A stretch of 64,000 bases of DNA from positions 151,664 through 215,663 of the forward strand of contig NZ_SBEF01000002.1 of the NCBI RefSeq assembly GCF_004011885.1, read 5' to 3'. The stretch is from Serratia microhaemolytica (lineage in GTDB: Bacteria; Pseudomonadota; Gammaproteobacteria; Enterobacterales; Enterobacteriaceae). A model generated the notes under the pieces. The model was not told where the DNA came from. It saw only the letters and a program-made list of their open reading frames with translations, and did not search any database. This document shows positions 31,828 through 41,610 of the stretch, in pieces. Made by a program: the position numbers and the translations under genes. The first letter of the stretch is position 1; the number at the start of each line of letters is the position of its first letter.

Positions 31828-33177
31828 TCACGACACCTGAGCACGGTCAGCATGATGCTTACGTTCACTGATCATTGTCAGCAGCAGCAGTATCACCGCT
31901 GCAATACCGCCGCCAATCATCATGATAAAACCGCCATCCCAACCAAAGTGATCCACGGTATAACCCACTATCGCACTGGCAGCCACGGAACCGCCCAGAT
32001 AACCGAATAAACCGGTAAAACCTGCCGCAGTGCCAGCCGCTTTTTTCGAGACCAATTCCAGTGCGTGCAGCCCAATCAGCATCACTGGGCCATAAATCAG
32101 AAAACCGATGACGATCATACAAGCCATATCAATACCGGGATTGCCTGCCGGGTTTAGCCAGTAAACCGTGGTGGCAATAGTCACCAACAGCATAAAAAAC
32201 ACCCCTGTTGCTCCCCGGTTGCCTTTGAACACTTTGTCCGACATCCAGCCACAGATTAAGGTGCCGGGAATGCCGGCATACTCATAGAGGAAGTAAGCCC
32301 AAGAGGATTTATCCAGCGTGAAGTGTTTCACCTCTTTCAGATAGGTCGGTGACCAGTCGAGAATGCCATAACGCAGCAGATAGACGAACACGTTGGCAAA
32401 TGCGATGTACCACAGCAGTTTATTCGGTAACACATACTGCATGAAGATCTGTTTGGCCGTCAGTTCCTGCTCTGCCTTGGCGCTGTAATCATCCGGATAA
32501 TCATTTTTATACTCTTCGATCGGCGGTAACCCACACGATTGCGGCGTATCACGCATCAGCAAAAAGGCAAATAACGCAACTAAAATGGCAGCAAATGCCG
32601 GCATATAGAACGCTGCGTGCCAATCGTTAAACCAAGCCATACCCAGCAGGAACAGCAGCGGCGGCAACCCGCCACCGACGTTGTGAGCACAATTCCACAC
32701 TGAAACAATCGCACCGCGCTCCTTCTGCGACCACCAATGCACCATTGTTCTGCCACAGGGTGGCCAGCCCATACCCTGAAACCAACCACAGACAAATAGC
32801 AGCACAAACATTATTGAGATACTGGAGGTTGCCCAAGGCACAAAACCCATCAACAGCATCACCAATGAGGCCAGGATCAAACCTGCTGGCAAGAAAAAGC
32901 GCGGATTGGAGCGATCAGAAACCGATCCCATAATAAATTTGGAAAACCCGTAAGCGATCGAAATGCCTGAGAGCGCAAAGCCTAAATCACCGCGACTGAA
33001 CCCCTGTTCGATCAGCGACGGGATCGCCAGCGCAAAATTTTTACGCACCAGATAATAAGCGGCATAGCCGAAGAAAATTCCGATAAAAATCTGCCAACGT
33101 AGCTGGCGATAAAGCGGATCGACCCGATCCAGTGGTAAACGAGAAATGTGCGCCGCTGGCTTGAAAATAGATAACAT
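31828..33177 (-). CDS. glpT: Glycerol-3-phosphate/Pi antiporter GlpT
   Basis: 449 residues (E. coli 452), start behind GGAGGGGG. Major-facilitator family, 12 membrane segments. It imports sn-glycerol 3-phosphate (and fosfomycin) in exchange for phosphate. Conserved blocks: [20 protein letters not shown] (residues 36-55, with the substrate Arg), [20 protein letters not shown] near 135, [10 protein letters not shown] near 161, and [15 protein letters not shown] near 270 (second substrate Arg). E. coli glpT is divergent from glpABC; here no glpABC is present and a 1.2-kb gap with two CRP-like sites lies upstream. Confidence 0.97.
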   Translation of the reverse strand: MLSIFKPAAHISRLPLDRVDPLYRQLRWQIFIGIFFGYAAYYLVRKNFALAIPSLIEQGFSRGDLGFALSGISIAYGFSKFIMGSVSDRSNPRFFLPAGLILASLVMLLMGFVPWATSSISIMFVLLFVCGWFQGMGWPPCGRTMVHWWSQKERGAIVSVWNCAHNVGGGLPPLLFLLGMAWFNDWHAAFYMPAFAAILVALFAFLLMRDTPQSCGLPPIEEYKNDYPDDYSAKAEQELTAKQIFMQYVLPNKLLWYIAFANVFVYLLRYGILDWSPTYLKEVKHFTLDKSSWAYFLYEYAGIPGTLICGWMSDKVFKGNRGATGVFFMLLVTIATTVYWLNPAGNPGIDMACMIVIGFLIYGPVMLIGLHALELVSKKAAGTAAGFTGLFGYLGGSVAASAIVGYTVDHFGWDGGFIMMIGGGIAAVILLLLTMISERKHHADRAQVS

Positions 33178-33444
33178 AAACCCCCTCCGATGGTCTGGGC
33201 TGCACTGTCAGAACCGATCCAATCAGTGACACCTCAACCGCCATGTCTTGGTTCAGCGCGCGATACCGTCAGCCACACTGCAACTCTGCGGTTTCAGTAC
33301 GCGCTCCAGACTGGTTGCGTTGGTGGCACCGATTGGCATAGATCCTGAATCAGGCTACATAATGGAACGATTTTGTGACACTTTTATAAAGGTATAGCGA
33401 CTTTTTAATGAACAGTAACGTTATTTGATAACAGGGGTAAAAAA

Positions 33445-33460
33445 AGTGATTCAGCTCACA
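33445..33460. promoter_or_regulatory. CRP-like site upstream of glpT
   Basis: AGTGA-TTCAGC-TCACA matches the CRP pattern TGTGA-N6-TCACA at 9 of 10 fixed positions. It lies 268 bases upstream of the glpT start. glpTQ is cAMP-CRP activated in E. coli. Confidence 0.55.
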
Positions 33461-33484
33461 GCGATCAATTTCAATCATGCTCAC

Positions 33485-33500
33485 AGTGAGAGATATCACC
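33485..33500. promoter_or_regulatory. Second CRP-like site upstream of glpT
   Basis: AGTGA-GAGATA-TCACC matches 8 of 10 fixed CRP positions. Its centre is 40 bases from the first site, close to four helical turns. Confidence 0.45.
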
Positions 33501-33619
33501 ACATCTTGCTGTTAAAAAACAATTTTTATGACTTTCCAACCAAACGCGATGGCAAATAGTGCATGGTACAGCATCATCGGTTGATTGCATCACGGCTTGG
33601 TTTGCTGGCTAGCACATAC

Positions 33620-33894
33620 CCAGGGCAAACGCATGAACGTTTTTTAATCGATTATTAACTAAAGTTTGTTCTGTGCCACAATACGACGAGCCAGGTAGTT
33701 CCCTCCCCTTAATAAGAGGATGATTAGTGCGGGGTTTTAACGCATTTGATTATTTTGAAATACCCCCTCCCAGCCTCCCCCTTTGCAGGGGGAGGAGCGA
33801 GACAATGCTTTTGCTTTGATAAGGGGAAAAACATCAATACGTGCTCAGGTCAAATGCTGTTTTTGGTTAAAAAACGTTGTTGATCGTGCCCTGG
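33620..33894 (-). repeat. Dispersed MITE-like element, copy A
   Basis: 275 bases bounded by inverted ends: CCAGGGCA...AACGTTTTTTAA at the left and TTAAAAAACGTT...TGCCCTGG at the right (about 20 of 28 positions pair). Inside are palindromes made of C-runs and G-runs (for example CTCCCCCTGC / GCAGGGGGAG) and the stretch AACGCATTTGATTATTTT. Its reverse complement matches copy B (48379-48722) over about 180 bases with roughly 80% identity by eye. No coding capacity for a transposase, so it would be mobilised in trans or be a relic. It is not the ERIC or REP sequence that I know. Confidence 0.7.
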
Positions 33895-34394
33895 TAGTGA
33901 CTATTGCAGCCACTCACTTTTCAACGATATTTTCATCGAAAATTTAATTATTATTAGTATAATTAACCAGCAATACCGAATAATATATAACCAATCCGTT
34001 CATCTGTACCCACAGTCCGCCCTCGACAACACCAATACTACTATTTATATAGTTGTAATACTTTTTAGTAAAATATTTTACTGAATATTCTTTATATTAT
34101 GGTTTTTTGTTTCATTAAATAAATTTAATTTGATTTTAATAGTCTATTGCTCTGTTTTTGAGCATCAACTAGATTTATAAATTTAATCATCTAAAATAAG
34201 CCAGCTTAGGGAAAAAAGTAATATAAACGAAAATCAATTTTATCCTCTATTTAATTGAAATTCATAAAAACAACTCAGGGAACTATCAGCAAAGGACATG
34301 CAGTGACACAATCAGGCCAATCTGGTTACCGCTAGGATGGAATACAACAAGACATCAATACAGTGGTAGATGATCTTAATTAAGGAGTAAATAA
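33895..34394. other. AT-rich tract before the orphan adhesin gene
   Basis: About 500 bases, far more AT-rich than the rest of the window, without a gene. It contains a perfect 16-base palindrome AGTAAAATATTTTACT at 34067-34082. AAGGAG at 34383-34388 is the ribosome site of the adhesin gene. Such tracts are typical H-NS-silenced leaders of acquired genes (inference). Confidence 0.5.
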
Positions 34395-35723
34395 GTGAAT
34401 ATAACCGATTGTAGGATAGCGAAAAGAGTAACAAGTCATCGTAAAAAAAACAGTCAGCAACTGCATAGTCATATTTCGATTCAGCTGGGGAAATTTTCCA
34501 ATCAGCAAAGAAAAAGCCAACCCGTGTTTAGCCTGTGGCTATCTGCGGTTGGTAACCGATACCGTCTGTTGATACCGCATTGGCTAATGCTGAGTCAGTT
34601 GATACTGATAGTTACCTTAATAGCCACCTGCGTTTTGCTCAACCGAGCCAACGCCGCCGCCAGCCCAACTATTGTGATCCCAGGTAATAAAACCGGTATA
34701 CTCGGCTCCTCGGAACGTATCTCATTTGCTGCTGGGCCCGCACCACTGATGGGTAGCTCCACTTATGTCAGAGAGCATGGTATCGCCGCAATCACCCAGT
34801 CCACAACCGGTTGCACCACCACTACAGAGGCGATCAAAGGCTCCAGTGGTGTGTACGGTTTTCCAATACTAGACAGCAACGGCAATAACACCCGATCAGT
34901 AATACTTCCTAGTTCGCTAACCATATGGCAGCGAACTATTGCTGAGGGTGGCACATACCCTGCAGGTAGAACTATTAGCCTCGTTACTTTTCACAAAGGC
35001 ACTTGGAAAATCACTGCTATCTTCAATCAGACATTGGATAAATTTGAGTCCGATCCAGATGGCACCAGCGGAATTACACCTCGGCATATCTACTGCCCCA
35101 ATCTGTTCCCTGCCATATGGGATGCCACCCAGCCGAATGCGTTCCTGTATGATCCAGCTTTCAGATTTTTTGTTGATGCAACAAACTTGGCACCAGGCAG
35201 ATACTATACCAAGCCGATCTATCTCGGTTCTTTTTCTGCCAACAGTAGCGGTAATAATGTTGTGATGATTGTCGATCGGATTAATATTGTCGCCACCAAC
35301 TTCTCTTGCACGCTTTCTGCCCCTGGTTCTGTCGAGTTATCGAACTTCAACCCAACCGCCACCATCTTGACCACTACCCACTGTCAAGACGATGGTAATT
35401 CTTTGCAGGGGATCACCGTCCAACTCAGTATGGAAGCAGCCGGTGCTTCAAGCGGCATCAGTGATAATACTCGTTTGCTGGGCGTGTCAGAGAGCGACAA
35501 GAAGTTAACAATAGCTGGGAGTTGGTCTACGCTTGCGCCACCCTGTGGTACAACAGGCAGTGATGACATTCTATTTGATGGCACTCCGCGCGAACTTGGT
35601 ACCCTGGCACCAGGCAGGCAACAAACCTGGCAACAGCCACTCTCATTCCGTTTATGCGTCGAGCCGAATGTCGCACAGCGAGACTACCAAGCTCATGCGC
35701 TACTTTCGGTTGTCACCCGCTAG
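34395..35723 (+). CDS. Orphan fimbrial adhesin / pilin-domain protein
   Basis: 442 residues from a GTG at 34395 with AAGGAG 6 bases upstream. The N-terminus is odd: about 60 polar, basic residues precede a hydrophobic segment (about 65-85: MLSQLILIVTLIATCVLL) ending ANAA, which I read as a signal peptide with a very long N-region. An ATG at 34587 would give a normal signal peptide but lacks a ribosome site. The C-terminal 150 residues look like a chaperone-usher pilin domain: NFSCTLSAPGSVELSNFNP, a second Cys in TTTHC, and the end block FRLCVEPN with alternating strands. The N-terminal half, with CTTTTEAI, is unassigned and could be a lectin-like tip. No chaperone or usher is adjacent; the nearest pilus operon starts 7 kb away and is of another class. 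Confidence 0.6.
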   Translation: MNITDCRIAKRVTSHRKKNSQQLHSHISIQLGKFSNQQRKSQPVFSLWLSAVGNRYRLLIPHWLMLSQLILIVTLIATCVLLNRANAAASPTIVIPGNKTGILGSSERISFAAGPAPLMGSSTYVREHGIAAITQSTTGCTTTTEAIKGSSGVYGFPILDSNGNNTRSVILPSSLTIWQRTIAEGGTYPAGRTISLVTFHKGTWKITAIFNQTLDKFESDPDGTSGITPRHIYCPNLFPAIWDATQPNAFLYDPAFRFFVDATNLAPGRYYTKPIYLGSFSANSSGNNVVMIVDRINIVATNFSCTLSAPGSVELSNFNPTATILTTTHCQDDGNSLQGITVQLSMEAAGASSGISDNTRLLGVSESDKKLTIAGSWSTLAPPCGTTGSDDILFDGTPRELGTLAPGRQQTWQQPLSFRLCVEPNVAQRDYQAHALLSVVTR

Positions 35724-35734
35724 CCTCAATAGTT

Positions 35735-35764
35735 GCTGTGCCGCCAACCAGTGCGCGGCACAGC
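35735..35764. terminator. Bidirectional hairpin between the adhesin gene and fdhE
   Basis: Perfect 10-base arms GCTGTGCCGC / GCGGCACAGC, 10-base loop, between converging genes; TCAGATTT follows on the plus strand. Confidence 0.6.
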
Positions 35765-35772
35765 AGTCAGAT

Positions 35773-36702
35773 TTACTCGCCAGGAAACAGGAAAGGATTT
35801 ACCGCTGAACGGGCAAAACCCTGTTGCTCCATTTTGGCGTCGAGGATCAGCGACGCCAGATCATCCGCGACCACTTCAAGTTGGGGATCTTTTTCCTGGT
35901 AGAGGATCTTCAGATAACTGCCACAATCGCCACAGCTCTCTGCTTTTACTGCCGCCTGTTCACTCTCTAATGACCAGTAGTTGAGATCACGTGTCTGCTC
36001 GCAGTTGCTGCACTTAACCCGTACCACATGCCACTCACTTTCACACAGGCTACAATGCAGATAGCGCAACCCATTGCTACTGCTCAAGTGCACCACGCTA
36101 GCGACCGGCGCACTGCCACAAACCGGGCAAAATTGGCGCTGCTCACCATACTCAGCGTGCGCTTTACCGGGGATTTGACTGGCCAATTGCGCCCAATACA
36201 ACGATAACGCCGCCCAGATAAACGGGGCTTGATCGCTGCCGACACTGGCAAATTCACCGTTAAGCAGCGCGTTAGCCAACTGCTCACGCTGATGCTGGGA
36301 CATTTTTTCCAGGTTTTCCAGTACCGCCAACACCGTTTCGCTTGCCTGTGGCTTCAGTTCAGCGATCAACGCCATCAGTAACTGCTGCCAATGTTCACTG
36401 CGTAGGTAACTGAGCACATCCAGTGGCGGTTTACCACTTTCAGCGCTTTGCGCCAATACTGTCGTCAGATCAACCATCAGTGGATGATCATGACAGACGT
36501 TATGCTGTGCTTGAGCGATTTCAGCGGCAAAACGGAGATAGTCGCCAAAGCTATTGCTGGTCGCTAACTGCCCCAGCCGCTCTGCACGACGGCGATAAAG
36601 GCTTTTCAAATTGGCGAAAAGTAACGGCGGAATGTTATCCGCCGTGTTGTGCTTCTCGCGCAATGCCCCTAACTGCTGTTGAGGAACGATGCGGATACTC
36701 AT
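35773..36702 (-). CDS. fdhE: Formate dehydrogenase accessory protein FdhE
   Basis: 309 residues, the E. coli length. A cytoplasmic rubredoxin-like iron protein needed for active respiratory formate dehydrogenases, thought to act before Tat export. Four CxxC pairs are visible: CPVCG, CSLCE, CSNCE and CGDCG between about residues 185 and 270, plus the N-terminal [10 protein letters not shown] and the C-terminal [13 protein letters not shown] block. Its start overlaps the fdoI stop by one base, so it is the last gene of the fdoGHI-fdhE operon. Confidence 0.96.
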   Translation of the reverse strand: MSIRIVPQQQLGALREKHNTADNIPPLLFANLKSLYRRRAERLGQLATSNSFGDYLRFAAEIAQAQHNVCHDHPLMVDLTTVLAQSAESGKPPLDVLSYLRSEHWQQLLMALIAELKPQASETVLAVLENLEKMSQHQREQLANALLNGEFASVGSDQAPFIWAALSLYWAQLASQIPGKAHAEYGEQRQFCPVCGSAPVASVVHLSSSNGLRYLHCSLCESEWHVVRVKCSNCEQTRDLNYWSLESEQAAVKAESCGDCGSYLKILYQEKDPQLEVVADDLASLILDAKMEQQGFARSAVNPFLFPGE

Positions 36703-37337
36703 CAGGGTTCTTCTTCCTGTTGTTTTTGGCGCTGTTCACGATACCAGCGAGGATGGTGCTTCTTCGCCCAAGCGGCAGAGACCCAGCCCTCAACCATCGC
36801 GGTGATGGTGCCTTTCACCCAGAATGCCGCATAGACGTGGATCATGATAGTCAGGATCAACACCATTGCCGACACTGAGTGTACCAGCAAGGCAATGCGG
36901 ATCATCGGGATCGAGAAGGCATCGGCAAAGTAGGGGCGCCAAATCACTACACCACTTGCCAGCAGCAATAGCAGGCTGAATATCGCCAGCCAGAACACCA
37001 TTTTCTGCCCGAAGTTATAACGCCCTGTATCACCAAACTCCTCTTTCAGTGTGACACGGTGAATATTCTTCGCCCACAGTATGTCGTCCCGGTTGATCAG
37101 GTTATGCCGCCAGTAACGCTGGAACATGCGCAGAAATGCAACGAACATCACCACACCAACAAACGGGTGCAGAATACGCGCCAGTTGTGGGGTGCCGAAA
37201 ATGTTCATCAACCAGTTAAACGAGGGGAAGAAGAATCCCAACCCGCTGATCGCCGCCAACATAAAGCAGAATGCCACAATCCAGTGGTTGATCCGCTCCA
37301 GTGCGTTATAGCGCTGAATAGGTTTTTCCTTCCTCAT
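36702..37337 (-). CDS. fdoI: Formate dehydrogenase-O cytochrome b556 subunit
   Basis: 211 residues (E. coli FdoI 211). The membrane subunit that carries two haems b and passes electrons to menaquinone or ubiquinone. Four membrane segments are seen. Haem-ligand candidates: His in [12 protein letters not shown] (about 18), [13 protein letters not shown] (about 57), and the pair around [20 protein letters not shown] (about 150-169). The C-terminal [20 protein letters not shown] closely follows FdoI. Its start overlaps the fdoH stop by 4 bases. Confidence 0.96.
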   Translation of the reverse strand: MRKEKPIQRYNALERINHWIVAFCFMLAAISGLGFFFPSFNWLMNIFGTPQLARILHPFVGVVMFVAFLRMFQRYWRHNLINRDDILWAKNIHRVTLKEEFGDTGRYNFGQKMVFWLAIFSLLLLLASGVVIWRPYFADAFSIPMIRIALLVHSVSAMVLILTIMIHVYAAFWVKGTITAMVEGWVSAAWAKKHHPRWYREQRQKQQEEEP

Positions 37338-38221
37338 TTGTGCGTCTCCTCATCTTGCTGCTCTTCTTCCACCCGATTTGGGCCGATGCCGATGTAGTGG
37401 AACACAGTAGCGGCAAAGGTGGCAGCAAAACCGACTGCGGCCAAGGGTTTCCAGACGCCTTTCCAGAAGGTGATCGCTGGGCTGATGGTCGGGTTATCTG
37501 GCAAGCCGTGATAGAGCTGCGGCTTATTCGCATGATGCAAGACATACATCACATGTGTGCCACCAACCCCAGCAGGATCATACAGCCCGGCATTCTGGTA
37601 ACCTCGTCCCTGTAACTCAGTGACACGCTCTGCGGCAAGCTCTTTCATCGCCTCTTTGGTACCAAAGTGGATCGCGCCAGTCGGGCAGGTTTTCACGCAG
37701 GCTGGCTCCTGGCCAACATTAACCCGATCAACACACAGGGTGCATTTATACGCCCGGTTGTCCTCTTTGTTGATGCGCGGCACGTTAAATGGACAGCCAG
37801 CAATGCAGTAGCCACAGCCAATACAGTGCTCAGACTGAAAGTCAACGATACCGTTAGCATACTGGATGATGGCACCTTCTGCCGGGCACGCTTTTAAGCA
37901 GCCTGGATCAGCACAGTGCATACAACCATCTTTGCGGATCAACCACTCCAGTTTGCCGTGCTCTTCCACTTCAGAGAAGCGCATCACTGTCCAAGATTTG
38001 GCAGTAAGATCGGCTGGATTGTCGTAAACCCCGACGTTATGGCCCACTTCGTCGCGAATGTCGTTCCATTCAGAACAGGCCACCTGACAGGCTTTGCAGC
38101 CGATACAGGTGGTGACATCTATCAGCTTGGCGACCTCTTCCTGGTGGTTACGTGCTTTCGCTGCCGGTGTTAAGCCATTGGTCGCGGATTTACGAATAAT
38201 GTCTTGAGATTGCATCGTCAT
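37334..38221 (-). CDS. fdoH: Formate dehydrogenase-O iron-sulfur subunit
   Basis: 295 residues (E. coli 300). It starts at the ATG at 38221, GGAG 7 bases upstream. Four 4Fe-4S cluster motifs: [14 protein letters not shown] (about 38), [14 protein letters not shown] (about 100), [13 protein letters not shown] (about 132) and [11 protein letters not shown] with CVKTCP (about 152-175). One C-terminal membrane helix ([20 protein letters not shown], about 255-274) anchors it. Exported with FdoG by the Tat system, it relays electrons from FdoG to FdoI. Spaced 12 bases behind fdoG. Confidence 0.97.
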   Translation of the reverse strand: MTMQSQDIIRKSATNGLTPAAKARNHQEEVAKLIDVTTCIGCKACQVACSEWNDIRDEVGHNVGVYDNPADLTAKSWTVMRFSEVEEHGKLEWLIRKDGCMHCADPGCLKACPAEGAIIQYANGIVDFQSEHCIGCGYCIAGCPFNVPRINKEDNRAYKCTLCVDRVNVGQEPACVKTCPTGAIHFGTKEAMKELAAERVTELQGRGYQNAGLYDPAGVGGTHVMYVLHHANKPQLYHGLPDNPTISPAITFWKGVWKPLAAVGFAATFAATVFHYIGIGPNRVEEEQQDEETHK

Positions 38222-38233
38222 AATTCGTCTCCG

Positions 38234-41200
38234 TTACACCTTTTCCACGTTGACCAAGAACGCTTTGAACTCTGGCGTTTGCGTATTGGCATCACCGACA
38301 AATGGCGTTAGCGTGTTGGCGATAAAACCCTTCTGTGCCACACCGAGATAACCCCAGTGGATCGGAATGCCGATGGTCTCCACCTCTTGCCCATTAACCT
38401 GCAAGGTGCGGATACGTTTGGTCACCACTGCGCGTGCCTTAATGTAGCCACGATTGGAGCTGACTTTCACTTTATCGCCATTGTTAATGCCTTTCTTCTC
38501 GGCCAATTGAGCACCAATTTCAACAAACTGCTCTGGCTGCATAATCGCGTTTAGCAGCGCATGTTTGGTCCAGTAGTGGAAATGCTCAGTCAAACGGTAA
38601 GTAGTACCGACATACGGGAACTGCTCGGCACTGCCCATGCTGGCCAAATCATCGGCAAACACTCTGGCTGCCGGGTTAGAAACCACATTAGGGTGCAATG
38701 GGTTGGTGCTGATCGGCGTTTCGAACGGCTCATAGTGCTCCGGGAACGGCCCTTCAGCCATTTTATTGATGGCAAACAGCCGCCCCATTCCTTCCGGTTG
38801 CATGATAAATGGCCCGACATCACTGCCTGGTGCCGCATTACCATAGTCAGGAATATCAGCCCCGCTCCATTTGCTACCATCCCAGGCGACCAACTGGCGT
38901 TTCGCATCCCACGGCTTACCGGCAGGATCGGCCGAAGCGCGGTTATAGAGAATGCGACGGTTAAGCGGCCAAGCCCAGCCCCAGCCAAGGGTGTTACCCA
39001 AGCCGGAAGGATCGGCGTTATCGCGGCGTGCGGTCTGGTTGCCCTGCGGTGTCCAGCTACCGGTAAAGATCCAGCAGCCGCTGGCAGTGCTACCATCATC
39101 ACGCAGATGGGCAAAAGTGCTCAGTTGCTCGCCTTTTCTCACCAACAGATTACCGTTAGCATCAAGCAGATTACTCAATGCACGCCCGTTGCTTTCACGT
39201 GCGACTTCTTCCGAGGATGGATTGGCAGGATCGGTATAATCCCAGCTCATATTCAGCACGGGTTCTGGCACGGCACCGCCCTGCTGGCGATACATCTCAC
39301 GCAGGCGCAGGAAGATACCCGCCAGGATCTCGCCATCATTCAGTGCTTCGCCGGGTGCATCCGCCCCTTTCCAGTGCCACTGTAACCAGCGCCCGGAGTT
39401 GACGATTGAACCATTCTCTTCGGCAAAACAGGTAGAAGGCAGCCGGAACACTTCGGTCTGAATGCTGGCAGGATCGACATCATTCTCTTCGCCGTGATTC
39501 TGCCAGAACGTGGCAGTTTCAGTATTCAACGGGTCAATGGTGACCAGGAATTTCAGCTTGGAAAGAGAAGCTATTACCTTGTTTTTATTCGGGAATGATG
39601 CCACTGGGTTAAAGCCCTGGCAGATATAGCCATTAACCTGCCCTTGCGACATCATTTCAAAGAACTGCAATACGTCGTAGCCCTTATCCCACTTCGGCAA
39701 CCAGTCGAATCCCCAGTCATTCTGTTTCTGTGCCTTATCGCCAAAGAAGGTCTTCATCAGGCTGACAAAGAATTTCGGGTAGTTACCCCAATAGTTTACC
39801 TGGCCTGGCAGCAGTGGTTTCGGCGTGTTGGCCTGAAGATAGCTGGCCAGATCCGGCTGTTTATCAGAAGGCAGCGACAGATAACCCGGCAAGCTCTGGG
39901 AAAGCAGGCCAAGGTCAGTCAAGCCCTGAATATTGGAGTGACCACGCAACGCGTTGACACCACCACCAGCCATCCCCATATTGCCCAGCAGCAGTTGGAT
40001 CATCGCCATGGTGCGGATGTTCTGCGCGCCAACCGAGTGTTGTGTCCAGCCAAGTGCATACAGGAAAGAGGTGGTTTTATCCGGGCTGCTGGTCTGCGCA
40101 ATATAGTCACAAACCTTCAGGAAATCCTCAGTAGGTGTACCGCAGATATTGGTCACCACCTCTGGCGTATAACGGCTAACATGCTGCTTGAGCAGATTCC
40201 AGACACAGCGCGGATGCTGCAGGCTAGGATCACGCTTGGCAAAGCCGTTTTCATCCAACTGGTAGTTCCAACTGGTTTTGTCGTAGTGGCGGTTTTCCGC
40301 GTCATAGCCGCTGAACAGCCCATCTTCAAAACTGAAGTCATCACGCACCAGCAGGCTGGCGTTGGTGTAGGCATTGACATATTCGCGGTTAATCTTGTTG
40401 TTATTGATCAGGTAGAGCAACACGCCAGAGAGGAAGGCGATGTCAGTACCTGAGCGGATCGGCGCGTAAAAGTCGGCCACCGCAGCAGTACGGGTAAAGC
40501 GTGGATCAATAACGATCAGTTTGGCGTTGTTGTGAATTTTGGCTTCCATCGCCCAGCGGAACCCCACCGGATGCGCCTCTGCCGCATTTCCACCCATAAC
40601 AACAACCAGATCGGCATTTTTGATATCAACCCAGTGGTTGGTCATCGCACCGCGACCAAATGTTGGAGCAAGACTTGCTACCGTTGGTCCGTGTCAGACA
40701 CGCGCTTGGTTATCAACTGCCAGCATCCCGAGAGCGCGGCTAAATTTCTGTGTCAGAAATCCGCTCTCATTGCTGGAAGCAGAAGCACACAACATCCCGG
40801 TAGTTAACCAGCGGTTAACCGTGACGCCCTGTGGGTTGGTTTTGATAAAGTTGGCATCGCGATCCTGCTTCATCAGTTTGGCAATGCGGGTAAACGCCTC
40901 ATCCCAACTGATGCGCTGCCAGGTGTTAGAACCTGGGGCACGATACTCTGGATATTGAAGGCGGCTTTCGCTGTGGATGAAATCCAGCAGTCCGGCACCT
41001 TTTGGACACAGTGCGCCACGGTTGACCGGATGATCAGGATCCCCTTCAATGTGGAAAATACTCTCTTTGGCGTTTTTCGCGCCATCTCCTAGGCTGTACA
41101 TCAACAGCCCACAGCCGACGGAACAGTAAGTGCAGGTATTGCGGGTTTCGCGGGCGCGCAACAGTTTATATTGGCGCGTTTCCGCTAGCGCGACTGTCGG

Positions 41201-41281
41201 GTTAAAACCCAGCGCAGCTACCGTGGTTCCTGCCATACCGCCAGCGCAGATCTTAAAGAACTGCCTTCTGCTGACCTGCAT
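38234..41281 (-). CDS. fdoG: Formate dehydrogenase-O major subunit (selenocysteine, molybdopterin)
   Basis: 1015 residues when the in-frame TGA at 40694-40696 is read as selenocysteine (E. coli 1016). Start at the ATG at 41281 behind AGGAGA. A Tat signal with SRRQFFK opens the protein. CTYCSVGCG (about 50) starts the 4Fe-4S motif. The Sec context reads AVDNQARV-U-HGPTVASLAP, exactly the FdoG/FdnG active site. The bis-MGD domains run to the end (PIHWGYLGVAQKGF, then TPEFKAFLVNVEKV). It oxidises formate to CO2 at the periplasmic face. A SECIS-like hairpin follows the TGA. Automated calling would split this gene into 40694-41353 and 38234-40645; it is one intact gene. It requires selABCD and Mo-cofactor genes outside the window. 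Confidence 0.96.
40665..40682 (-). promoter_or_regulatory. SECIS-like apical stem-loop for fdoG Sec insertion
   Basis: On the minus strand, starting 11 bases after the TGA, GGUAGCA-AGUCU-UGCUCC folds with a bulged U in the 5' arm and a loop containing GUCU. This is the pattern SelB recognises in the E. coli fdhF, fdnG and fdoG mRNAs (bulged U, loop GU). Distance and loop identity fit the bacterial SECIS. Confidence 0.8.
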
Positions 41282-41610
41282 GGGGTCTCCTTTCTCTCGT
41301 GTTGTCACATTGTTGCAAACGATGCCTAGCCCATTTTCAGTGCTAAGCGTCAAGGTTGCTCATTATTATGTTAGCTCAGCCAAACGGCTGTCCGCTTCCA
41401 GTGCCATCATATTTCAATACACTACCATGACCGCACAGCGTTGACTGCCGCACTGTCACAGTATCAGGCTATCGCAGTAACGACCATCTTTTAGTTGCCC
41501 GTAGGCACCCCAGCAGTGATACAGTTGCCGCTGCCCGCCATCTTGAAGTAACGTGGAAGGCGGATGATATCATAGGCGGCAATGTGTTGTTACAAACAGG
41601 TGTGGATGGC
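41282..41610. other. 329-base divergent gap between fdoG and fdhD
   Basis: It contains the promoters of the fdo operon and of fdhD, and the fdoG ribosome site AGGAGA at its left end. No gene and no clear FNR or NarL boxes recognised. Confidence 0.45.

Noticed and set aside
33178..33444. GlpR operators upstream of glpT
   Set aside because: I looked for TTCG-type GlpR half-sites and found no convincing pair.
33690..33800. The C-run and G-run palindromes as a simple transcription terminator or an ERIC/REP unit
   Set aside because: The same sequence with the same flanks recurs at 48.4 kb in the other orientation, so it is part of a larger dispersed element. It does not match the ERIC or REP consensus I know.
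38561..39385. Open frame of 274 codons on the plus strand inside fdoG
   Set aside because: It is antisense to a strongly conserved gene and has no family resemblance; codon pattern of fdoG explains it. The same holds for the frame at 39644-40453.
40694..40696. TGA stop splitting the formate dehydrogenase gene, as if a pseudogene
   Set aside because: It sits at the exact FdoG selenocysteine position, the frame continues with family sequence on both sides, and a SECIS-like hairpin follows.
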